Assembly: GCF_014855515.1 (NCBI RefSeq)
Contig: NZ_JACYFK010000003.1
Location: 1-64,000, forward strand
Source of the DNA: Euzebyella marina
GTDB taxonomy: Bacteria; Bacteroidota; Bacteroidia; Flavobacteriales; Flavobacteriaceae
Reading direction: 5' to 3'
DNA length: 64,000 bases
Shown: positions 52,724 through 60,332 of the stretch, one piece after another
Numbering within the stretch: the stretch's first letter is position 1
How the letters are laid out: every line of letters begins with the position of its first letter
Position numbers and translations under genes: made by a program
Notes under the pieces: model-generated
What the model saw: the letters and a program-made list of their open reading frames with translations, nothing else
Databases searched by the model: none
What the model was told of the DNA's origin: nothing

Positions 52724-54557
52724 TAAAATATATGTTGAACGTAGTTCCCGTACCTACTTCACTACAGACGGCCACGCGTCCTTTCATGGCTTCAATCTGA
52801 TTTTTTGTGATGTAGAGACCGATTCCCCTCGAGTCTTTGTGGTTGTGAAATGTCTTATACATGCCAAAGAGTTTGTCGCCATACCTCTTTAGGTCTATGC
52901 CCAAACCATTATCTTCAATAGATAGCATAGTAGAACCGTTCGTGTTTTGAAAACTCAATTTAACGATAGGCTCTCGGTTTGGATCTCTGTACTTTACGGC
53001 ATTGGTAATAAAGTTCATTAAAATACTTTCCATATATGCAGGTACTACCTTTACGGTAGCGTCTTTTTCAACGTCATTAATTATAGTGGCATTATGACTT
53101 TTAAGGAAAGCAGTTAAATTCTGTTGTACCGTTTCTATTTTTTCATGAAGTAAGATTGGCTTTTTCTCCAATCCTACATTGGTATTGATGGCTACGACCT
53201 CATTAAGGTTTTCCAACGTTTCCATCAAATTGTTGGAAGCATTGGTAAGCATGCCCATAATATTTTTCTTTTCGTCTTCGTCTTTTTCATCGACCAAAAA
53301 CTCCAATAACATCGAAAAATTGGCAGTATGTGAGCGTAAATTATGGGATACGATATGGGCAAAGTTGACCAATTTTTTATTTTGTAGCGAAGCTACATTG
53401 ACCAAATCGCGCAGTTTTGATTCGTTTTGTTTAATGTTGGTAATATCATGGCTGATACCAACAATACCGTTGACCTTGCCATGTTCGCCAATCAAAGGTA
53501 TTTTTGAAACCAAAAAAGTGGTGGTTTTGCCATTTTTTTGACGTATGCTACTTTCTTTGTTGATGATAGGCACTAGAGTGTCCATCACTTGTTGGTCTTC
53601 TTGATTGAGTTTTTCGGCAATGTCGCTATCGTAAAGCTCATAGTTGCTTTTTCCCAACAATTCTTGAGGGTCGTTAACGCCGAGAAAATCACATTCAGAT
53701 TTGTTGACCAAAATCTTACGCGACTCTTTATCCTTGATATATATATTCAAGGGTAGGTTATCTATTAAAGTATGTAAAAGCGTTTCACTCGCCTTGGTCT
53801 TGTTTTCAGAAATTACCTTTTCGTTTATGTCTTGAAAGGTCCCTCTAAGCGCAACTACCTGCCCATTTTCGTAAACCGGTGTTCCATTGGCCTGAACCCA
53901 TATTTCATTGCCCTTGGCCGTTATCAGCATTAATTTTTCGCTATAGGAAGTACCTTTCGTCATAGCATCATGAACTGCCATGGCAATCATGTTTCGACTG
54001 TAACCATCACGATAGAAATGAATACCCTCTTCAATGGTCGGTTCGTAATCAGCGGCTACCTCGTGAATTTTTTTGGTTACCGCACACCAGATTAGTTTGT
54101 CGGCAGCTAGGTCATACTCCCAACTTCCAATTTTTCCGATTTTCGAAATGATATCCAATTTGGATCTAAGTCTTCCTAAGTTGGTTTCCGCTAATTTTTG
54201 ATGGGTAACATCTTCCGTATGAATGATAAGACCGATTACATTTTCTTTTTCGTCAATCCAAGGATTACAGTGCCATTCAAACCATTTTTTTCCACTGGGG
54301 TCGTATTTGCATTCTTCAAAAGTTTTATCAACTTTTTCTGAAATACAGTCACTTAAAGTGTTGGTAATCTGATTATTGGAATTGGAATATAAGTAGTCGA
54401 TACGCTTGCCGAAAACCTCAGAAGCCTTTAGGTTGTATAGTTTGAGCCACTTGTCGGAAGCATAAACTACCTCAAAATCTACATTGACAAATGCCGTAGC
54501 GTTCGGCAATTGTTTAATCAGATATTTTTGGTTATCTATTTCGGTTCCTTTCGGCAT
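52710..54557 (-). CDS. PAS-domain sensor histidine kinase (cytoplasmic)
   Basis: 615 residues from ATG 54557. An in-frame upstream extension is rejected because a TACTTTAG -7 candidate lies in it. Three PAS domains: NATAFVNVDFEVVYASDKW, the PAC-type KKWFEWHCNPWIDEK, and LPLNIYIKDKESRKILVNK. The histidine box is FAHIVSHNLRSHTANF (H in SHNLR), followed by HATPase_c with MNFITNAVKYRDP, DNGLGIDLKRYG and GIGLYITKNQIE. There is no transmembrane segment, so it senses an intracellular cue. It overlaps the REC gene by 14 bp. Confidence 0.92.
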   Translation of the reverse strand: MPKGTEIDNQKYLIKQLPNATAFVNVDFEVVYASDKWLKLYNLKASEVFGKRIDYLYSNSNNQITNTLSDCISEKVDKTFEECKYDPSGKKWFEWHCNPWIDEKENVIGLIIHTEDVTHQKLAETNLGRLRSKLDIISKIGKIGSWEYDLAADKLIWCAVTKKIHEVAADYEPTIEEGIHFYRDGYSRNMIAMAVHDAMTKGTSYSEKLMLITAKGNEIWVQANGTPVYENGQVVALRGTFQDINEKVISENKTKASETLLHTLIDNLPLNIYIKDKESRKILVNKSECDFLGVNDPQELLGKSNYELYDSDIAEKLNQEDQQVMDTLVPIINKESSIRQKNGKTTTFLVSKIPLIGEHGKVNGIVGISHDITNIKQNESKLRDLVNVASLQNKKLVNFAHIVSHNLRSHTANFSMLLEFLVDEKDEDEKKNIMGMLTNASNNLMETLENLNEVVAINTNVGLEKKPILLHEKIETVQQNLTAFLKSHNATIINDVEKDATVKVVPAYMESILMNFITNAVKYRDPNREPIVKLSFQNTNGSTMLSIEDNGLGIDLKRYGDKLFGMYKTFHNHKDSRGIGLYITKNQIEAMKGRVAVCSEVGTGTTFNIYFNEKD

Positions 54558-54799
54558 AATAACGAAATTTCGTACTAAAGTAGTGCGGATGGGGGATTTA
54601 TCTAAAGGTTTGTTGTGAATATGACGAAAGCCGTTGTTTGGTTCAAGATTCAAGTGGTTTGGTCAAAATAATGAAATTTGAAAGTTATTTCCTACTATTA
54701 TAATCTAAAAGTAGTATGATTATCTATGGCAAGAAAATAATTTAATTGCAAAAAAAGAAAATATAATGCTAAAGTTTTGCATTAAGTGAAAAAAACAGG

Positions 54800-55255
54800 C
54801 TAAGATACTCTCACAGTATCAGGAACCAGCCCTGTATAATCACCACCATTTCTTATGACATCTCTAACAATTGATGAACTTATGTAAGATTTACCTGACG
54901 AAGTGAGTAGAAATACCGTTTCTATTTCGGAAAGCTTTCTATTGGTATGGGCAATTGCTTTTTCAAATTCAAAATCGGCAGGGTTTCTTAATCCTCTTAA
55001 AATAAAACTGGCGTCCATCTTCTTACAAAACTCGACCGTTAAGCCTTCATAGGTCTGAACCTTTACCTTAGGTTCGTTTTGAAAAGCCTTGGTTATAAAC
55101 TCCATACGCTTTTCTAAAGTGAACATATACTTTTTGTCGGCATTGACACCGATGGCAATAATAACCTCGTCAAAAAGTGTAATGCCCCTCATGATGATAT
55201 CATAATGACCTAGGGTCAGTGGATCAAATGAGCCGGGGAAAATAGCACGTTTCAT
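54800..55255 (-). CDS. coaD: Phosphopantetheine adenylyltransferase
   Basis: 151 residues, normal length. Nucleotidyl-transferase motif T14-L-G-H17 in FPGSFDPLTLGHYDII, phosphopantetheine-binding ILRGLRNPADFEFE and the C-terminal SSGKSYISSSIVRDV motif. It makes dephospho-CoA from phosphopantetheine and ATP. It lies downstream of ddl on the same strand with about 100 bp between, and is probably coexpressed. Confidence 0.97.
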   Translation of the reverse strand: MKRAIFPGSFDPLTLGHYDIIMRGITLFDEVIIAIGVNADKKYMFTLEKRMEFITKAFQNEPKVKVQTYEGLTVEFCKKMDASFILRGLRNPADFEFEKAIAHTNRKLSEIETVFLLTSSGKSYISSSIVRDVIRNGGDYTGLVPDTVRVS

Positions 55256-55360
55256 AATAGTTGGTTAGGATTTTTTAAAAATAAAACCTTCAATCGAGTT
55301 GTTTCGGTTCTATTTTTCATGAAAAATAAGAATCGAACGATTGATGACCAAAGATTCGCC

Positions 55361-56338
55361 CTATTTCTTTAAGGCCTCTTCAATAGCACTATCGAAAAGG
55401 GCCGAGATAGAAATTCCGGCAGTTTTTGCCTGTTGCGGTAGAATACTTTCCCTAGTAAGGCCCGGGGTGGTATTCATTTCAAGCATATAGGGTTCGTCGC
55501 CTTTAAAGATAAATTCACTTCGGGTGTAACCTTTCATCTTTAGTACCTCATAGGCTTTCTTAGCAACTTCGGTAACATTTCTTTCTTGGGCAGATGATAA
55601 TCTGGCAGGGGTAATTTCTTGCGATTTACCTTCGTATTTGGCCTGATAATCAAAGAAATCGTTTTCACTTACGATTTCGGTAATCGGCAAAACTTTGGTT
55701 TCTCCTTGATAAGTAATTACACCCACCGATACTTCGGTTCCATCTAAAAATGACTCAATAATAACTTCATCATCTTCTTGATACGCCTTTTTGATGGCTG
55801 GTACCAATTCTTCATTTTTATACACCTTGGTTATACCAAAACTGCTACCCGCTTTGTTAGCTTTAACGAAACAGGGTAGGCCGACTTTGGCTACGATGAG
55901 GTCTGGTTTAATCTCATCGCCCATGTTCAAGTAATAGGAAGTAGCCGATTTGATTCCGTATGGTTTTAAGGTACTGAGTAAATCCCTCTTATTGAATGTT
56001 AATGCAGATTGATAATAATCGCATGATGTTTGGGGTATGTTAAGAAGCTTAAAATAGGCCTGCATCAAACCATCTTCACCCGGCGTACCATGAATCGCGT
56101 TGAAAACACAATCAAATGAGATTTTTTCGCCATTGATTTCTACGGTGAAGTCATGACGATCGACAGGGTGCTCAATATCTTTCTCATCAACATAAACCCA
56201 TTTTTCTTTTAATATATGAATGCGATAAAGGTTGAACTTTTCCCTATTCATAGATTCGTAAACAACATTGCCGCTTTTTAAAGAAATCTGTACTTCGCTC
56301 GAGTAGCCACCCATGATTATGGCAATATTCTTTTTCAT
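55361..56338 (-). CDS. ddl: D-alanine--D-alanine ligase
   Basis: 325 residues from ATG 56338 (MKKNIAIIMGGYSSE). An upstream in-frame extension has an unusual AT-rich composition and lies in the divergent promoter area. ATP-grasp features are IAIIMGGYSSEVQISL, FNAIHGTPGEDGLMQ, KANKAGSSFGITKVY, VIIESFLDGTEVSVGV and MLEMNTTPGLT. It joins two D-Ala for peptidoglycan. Divergent to the PASTA gene across about 200 bp. Confidence 0.96.
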   Translation of the reverse strand: MKKNIAIIMGGYSSEVQISLKSGNVVYESMNREKFNLYRIHILKEKWVYVDEKDIEHPVDRHDFTVEINGEKISFDCVFNAIHGTPGEDGLMQAYFKLLNIPQTSCDYYQSALTFNKRDLLSTLKPYGIKSATSYYLNMGDEIKPDLIVAKVGLPCFVKANKAGSSFGITKVYKNEELVPAIKKAYQEDDEVIIESFLDGTEVSVGVITYQGETKVLPITEIVSENDFFDYQAKYEGKSQEITPARLSSAQERNVTEVAKKAYEVLKMKGYTRSEFIFKGDEPYMLEMNTTPGLTRESILPQQAKTAGISISALFDSAIEEALKK

Positions 56339-56510
56339 TTGTTCGTTTTTTGAAAAGTTCGATTCAAAGAAAAGAAAAACAGTCTGAATTGTCACTAAAA
56401 TTTTGTGAGCAGTAGATTTATCATCGATTCTTGAATCGAATATTATATTATTCAAACTTTAGGTGCACCCAACTTTGTCTTAAAACAAAATATTGAAGCG
56501 CATCATTACT

Positions 56511-56518
56511 TATATTTG
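56511..56518 (+). promoter_or_regulatory. -7 element TATATTTG before the PASTA gene
   Basis: A perfect TAnnTTTG 19 bp before ATG 56538, with a TTG 15 bp further upstream. Confidence 0.55.
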
Positions 56519-56537
56519 TGACGTCTAAATAATCCTC

Positions 56538-57125
56538 ATGCGAAATTTTTTAAATTTTCTAAGAAGTAAAGTTTTTCTCATACAAATAGGTCTAGCCATT
56601 TTGGTTACCATCATTTTAGTGTTTTTGGTTTTACGTTATTTGGACAATACCACTAATCACGGAGAGTTTGTAGAGGTTCCTGATTTTTCGAAAATGTCGG
56701 TGCCTGAAATGAGAAAGGCCGTTGAAGATGCAAGTCTACGCTATGAGGTACTTGATTCTGCCAATTATAATCCTGAATATCCAAGATTTTCTATTATTGA
56801 ACAAAACCCACCTGCGGGCAATAAAGTAAAAGAGAATCGAAAAATCTACTTTACGGTCAATCCTTCAGGATATAAAAAAGTATCCATACCCAACATCATA
56901 CAGGTTACGCAACGAAATGCAACTTCTATGTTGCGTGCGGTAGGGCTCGATATTCAAAGAGTCACTTATATTGATGAGCTCGGAAAAGATATGGTTTACC
57001 ACATCAAGTACAAAGGTAAATATGTGAAACCTGGCGATAAACTTCCCAAGACATCTAAGATAGAACTGGTCTGCGGTAACGGTACCGTTTCAGACGAGGC
57101 TAGGGTACAAGCAGACTCTGAATAA
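56538..57125 (+). CDS. PASTA-domain membrane protein
   Basis: 195 residues. One transmembrane helix (FLIQIGLAILVTIILVFLVLRYL, about 13-35), then PASTA domains: EVPDFSKMSVPEMRKAVEDASL ... PPAGNKVKENRKIYFTVN and KVSIPNIIQVTQRNATSMLRAVG ... KTSKIELVCG. There is no kinase or transpeptidase part. PASTA domains bind peptidoglycan or act as spacers. In Bacteroidota this stand-alone form is conserved next to rluD and ddl, consistent with a cell-wall role that is still unassigned. It precedes rluD by 3 bp. Confidence 0.92.
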   Translation: MRNFLNFLRSKVFLIQIGLAILVTIILVFLVLRYLDNTTNHGEFVEVPDFSKMSVPEMRKAVEDASLRYEVLDSANYNPEYPRFSIIEQNPPAGNKVKENRKIYFTVNPSGYKKVSIPNIIQVTQRNATSMLRAVGLDIQRVTYIDELGKDMVYHIKYKGKYVKPGDKLPKTSKIELVCGNGTVSDEARVQADSE

Positions 57126-57128
57126 CCT

Positions 57129-58154
57129 ATGCAATCACAAGAAAATGAAGAGTGGAACGATGATGAACTTTTTGAGCATCATAGTTTTACAGCGGCGAAA
57201 GGTCAAGAACCTTTAAGGGTAGATAAATTTTTAATGAATTTTATCGAGTATGCTACCCGAAATAAAATTCAACAGGCTGCCAAAAGCGGACATATTTGGG
57301 TCAATGGCTCTATAGTTAAGCAGAATTATAAGGTGAAACCGGCCGATGAGGTCAAGGTGATGTTCGAGCATCCGCCCCACGAGTTCTTATTGGTGCCTGA
57401 AGATATTCCTTTAGATATAGTCTATGAAGATGAGGTGCTTTTGGTAGTGAACAAACCTGCCGGAATGGTTGTGCATCCCGGGCATGGTAACTACTCTGGT
57501 ACCTTAATCAATGCCCTTCTGCATCACATTAAAGATTTGCCTGTCAATAGTAATGAACGCCCAGGGTTGGTACATAGAATTGATAAAGATACGTCCGGGC
57601 TTTTGGTCGTTGCCAAAACGGAGGCGGCTATGACCCACTTGGCCAAACAATTTTTTGATAAGACATCTGAACGGGAATATATCGCCTTGGTTTGGGGAAA
57701 TGTCGAAGATGACGAAGGAACTGTAGAAGGTAACATTGCCCGTAACCCAAAAAATAGGTTGCAGATGCAGGTTTTTCCTGATGGCGATGAAGGTAAAGAA
57801 GCCGTTACCCATTATAAGGTTCTAGAGCGTTTGGGCTATGTTACCTTGGTTTCTTGTAAGCTGGAGACCGGTCGTACCCACCAAATAAGGGTACATATGA
57901 AATACATCGGCCATACCCTATTCAACGACGAGCGCTACGGAGGTGATAAAATATTGAAGGGTACTACATTCACTAAGTACAAACAGTTCGTTGACAATGC
58001 CTTTAAAATATTGCCCAGACAGGCCCTTCATGCAAAAACTCTTGGCTTTACCCATCCCGTAAGTGGTGAACTAATGCGGTTCGATTCTGAAATTCCGGAA
58101 GATATGGTAGCCTGTATCGACAAGTGGAGGCATTATTCGAAACATAGTCAATAG
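57129..58154 (+). CDS. rluD: RluD-family 23S rRNA pseudouridine synthase
   Basis: 341 residues. N-terminal S4 domain (LRVDKFLMNFIEYATRNKIQQAAKSG in parts; VNGSIVKQNYKVKPADEVKV), then the RluA-type catalytic domain with HRIDKDTSGLLVVAK, D152 being the predicted nucleophile. RTHQIRVHMKYIGHTLFNDERYGG is the second conserved block. It modifies uridines in helix 69 of 23S rRNA. The exact sites are inferred. The C-terminal tail is unremarkable. Follows the PASTA gene with a 3-bp gap. Confidence 0.93.
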   Translation: MQSQENEEWNDDELFEHHSFTAAKGQEPLRVDKFLMNFIEYATRNKIQQAAKSGHIWVNGSIVKQNYKVKPADEVKVMFEHPPHEFLLVPEDIPLDIVYEDEVLLVVNKPAGMVVHPGHGNYSGTLINALLHHIKDLPVNSNERPGLVHRIDKDTSGLLVVAKTEAAMTHLAKQFFDKTSEREYIALVWGNVEDDEGTVEGNIARNPKNRLQMQVFPDGDEGKEAVTHYKVLERLGYVTLVSCKLETGRTHQIRVHMKYIGHTLFNDERYGGDKILKGTTFTKYKQFVDNAFKILPRQALHAKTLGFTHPVSGELMRFDSEIPEDMVACIDKWRHYSKHSQ

Positions 58155-58251
58155 GTATAATCAAATTCAATGGCTTCATCAAGAAGACTATGGTTAGGCC
58201 GTTGCTTTTCATTTCTAACCTCCTTACTTTTACCCCGCTAAAAAATTAGAA

Positions 58252-59013
58252 ATGAAAATTGTTGTTTCTCCTGCCAAGTCGTTGGATTTTGATACCGAAT
58301 TGCCCGAAATAAAACCCACCCAGCCCCAGTTTATCGCGGAAGCTGAAAAGCTGAATAAAGTCTTGGCAAAGAAGAAGCCTAAAGCTTTGAAAGAGTTGAT
58401 GTCAATCTCAGATAACCTTGCTGAATTGAATTGGGAGCGTAACCAGAATTTCGAAGTACCCTTTACAGCTGATAATTCGCGACCAGCTGCTTTTACCTTT
58501 AGCGGTGATGTTTACCAAGGGTTAGATTCATTTAACATACCAGTAGAAAAACTGACAAAGCTACAGGATACCTTAAGAATTTTGTCAGGTCTCTACGGTG
58601 TGCTCAAACCTTTTGACCTTATTCAGGCTTATCGATTAGAGATGGGTACCAAATTAAAGGTCGGCCGAAAAAATAATCTTTATGAATTCTGGAAGAAACC
58701 TGTTACTGATTTTTTAAATGCCGAATTAGATGATAATGAGTTATTCTTGAACTTGGCCAGTAATGAATATTTCGGGGCGGTTGATACCAAACGTTTGAAA
58801 GTACCGGTAATCAGTCCTGTTTTTAAGGACTGGAAAAATGATAAGCTTAAAATCATCAGTTTCTTTGCCAAAAAGGCCAGGGGCTCAATGGTTCGTTACA
58901 TTATCGATACCGATGCGAAAACGCTGTCTGATATCAAGGGCTTTGATTATGACGGGTATAAGTTTAGTGAAGAGTATTCCGAGAAAGAAAACGAACCCGT
59001 ATTCATCAGGTAG
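58252..59013 (+). CDS. yaaA: YaaA / UPF0246 peroxide-stress protein
   Basis: 253 residues, full length. N-terminal [14 protein letters not shown] and internal [12 protein letters not shown], with [28 protein letters not shown] seen as [11 protein letters not shown] and YRLEMGT, plus the C-terminal [13 protein letters not shown] and [10 protein letters not shown]. coli YaaA lowers free iron during peroxide stress and binds DNA. The biochemical mechanism is unclear. It is followed by the small bTHX gene on the opposite strand. Confidence 0.95.
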   Translation: MKIVVSPAKSLDFDTELPEIKPTQPQFIAEAEKLNKVLAKKKPKALKELMSISDNLAELNWERNQNFEVPFTADNSRPAAFTFSGDVYQGLDSFNIPVEKLTKLQDTLRILSGLYGVLKPFDLIQAYRLEMGTKLKVGRKNNLYEFWKKPVTDFLNAELDDNELFLNLASNEYFGAVDTKRLKVPVISPVFKDWKNDKLKIISFFAKKARGSMVRYIIDTDAKTLSDIKGFDYDGYKFSEEYSEKENEPVFIR

Positions 59014-59142
59014 TTACTTTTTTTTCTTAATATCGATTTTCTCTTCCACGGTGGGTCTTCTTTTAATTTTGCGCGGCCTTTTGGCTCCGTACGACCTATT
59101 GGCAATTTTTCCTCTTCTAGATTTTTGATCTCCTTTTCCCAT
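59014..59142 (-). CDS. 30S ribosomal protein THX (bTHX)
   Basis: 42 residues, encoded directly after yaaA on the opposite strand. The sequence begins MGKGDQKSRRGKIANRSYGA and continues KRPRKIKRRP, the conserved pattern of bTHX, a very small basic protein placed in a cavity at the top of the 30S head in Thermus and conserved in Bacteroidota. The basic N-terminal 29 residues fit the family. The acidic/lysine tail (EEKIDIKKKK) is an extension. It was found by reading the strand directly, and its small size makes it easy to miss. No consensus promoter is apparent. Confidence 0.88.
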   Translation of the reverse strand: MGKGDQKSRRGKIANRSYGAKRPRKIKRRPTVEEKIDIKKKK

Positions 59143-59299
59143 GATTTATTTTTTTGAAGGAGAAAATTAATTTTTTTCAGAAGAAATATCAAGTTTTGTT
59201 CGTTACCGGAAATTAAGAAGGCTTGTTTTTGCCCACGATAATCTCCATTTTTGAAACTTGGTTTTTTACCCTATCTGACTATTATAAAATTGTTCTGTC

Positions 59300-59965
59300 T
59301 TGTTTTTGCATACCCATCCTTATGAGCCATTTCTATTTCCCGAAGCCACAAAGCTCATCGTTGGTACGCTTCCTCCGCCAAGGTTCACATCTGGCGATTT
59401 GAAGCCCGATGATGTCGATTTTTGTTATGGTAGTAGAAATGGTATGCTTTGGCCCATTTTAGACCGCATCTTTAACTTGCAATTAAAATTCGAGAATAAT
59501 CAGCAGGCAGTTCTCCAAAGAAAAAACTTTCTTTTTGAACAAAAGATAGCCGTTTGCGATATTGTTGAAAGTGCCGAAAGAATGAAAGTTGATGCTTCGG
59601 ATTTAGGTATGCAAAATGTTTGCTTGAGAGATATAATTGGCCATCTTGAAAATTATGAAGAAATCAAGACTATTTTGTTCATGGGTGGCAACAGCAAAAA
59701 TGGGCCGGAATATTTCTTTAGAAAATCAATAAAAGCGCACCATATCAAATTAAGAACTGTTTCGGATCAAGTGCCCCGAATCTATTCTTTTGAGTTACCA
59801 AAGACTAAAAGAACGATAGAGACTGTATCGCTTACCGCGCCATCTGGAGCTGCCAATCGGGCAGTGGGCAGTTTAGATGCCTACAAGTATCAAAAATCTT
59901 TAAACGTGGCGTATAACACCTTAGATTTTCGGGTCGATCAATACAGGCAATTTTTTATTTCTTAG
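59300..59965 (+). CDS. Uracil-DNA glycosylase superfamily protein
   Basis: 221 residues from a TTG start. A second TTG two codons later is also possible. N-terminal HTHPYEPFLFPEATKLIVGTLPPPRF is a UDG-like motif region (GTLPPP in place of GxDPG), then FCYGSRNGMLWPILDRIF, and the C-terminal LTAPSGAANRAVG replaces the classical HPSPLS loop. Similar proteins in Bacteroidota are annotated as uracil-DNA glycosylase family. Whether it acts on uracil or another lesion is not known. It stands alone. Confidence 0.75.
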   Translation: MFLHTHPYEPFLFPEATKLIVGTLPPPRFTSGDLKPDDVDFCYGSRNGMLWPILDRIFNLQLKFENNQQAVLQRKNFLFEQKIAVCDIVESAERMKVDASDLGMQNVCLRDIIGHLENYEEIKTILFMGGNSKNGPEYFFRKSIKAHHIKLRTVSDQVPRIYSFELPKTKRTIETVSLTAPSGAANRAVGSLDAYKYQKSLNVAYNTLDFRVDQYRQFFIS

Positions 59966-60332
59966 AATTTCCCTTTTCCCATTTAAATCGCTATGTTGGG
60001 TGCTTCGTAAATCGAGTCGAAATTTTATGTAGTGAGGTCAAAAACCAAAAAGAGCCTTGTCGGTTTAGACAAAGCTCTTTTACGAGAACACTATATGAAA
60101 ATGAAAAAATTTACTTCTGTTTTGTTTACATGAGTAAAAGTATCAGTAAGCAAAGCGATATCGAAATTATTGTTGTGAACTCTGTTGTTTTTGTAGTGTA
60201 GCCAAATATTTTTGTTATAACCTCAGCGATAGATTGACAATCACCGTAGAATACCGATATTTATGGAGCTAAAAGAAACTCGATTACCTGATTAATGATC
60301 GCCTGATAACCATATTTTTTATAAAACAGCCT
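59966..60332. other. 367-bp intergenic region with a hairpin and a 12-codon ORF
   Basis: Holds the hairpin described separately and, on the + strand at 60096-60134, a 12-codon ORF beginning MKMKKFTSVLF that looks like a clipped signal peptide and may be a gene remnant. Sequence before ppc is AT-rich, with TATTTTTT about 12 bp upstream of its ATG as a -7 candidate. Confidence 0.4.
60048..60081 (-). terminator. Hairpin terminator, minus-strand orientation favoured
   Basis: Arms AAAAGAGC-TTGTC and GACAA-GCTCTTTT have a single mismatch that is C-A on the plus strand and G-U on the minus strand. On the minus strand the stem runs into TTTTTGG. No minus-strand gene is seen upstream of it. Confidence 0.5.

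Noticed and set aside
58947-59192. 81-codon minus-strand frame over the yaaA/bTHX junction
   Set aside because: Basic low-complexity translation in a different frame from the bTHX gene that occupies the same strand.
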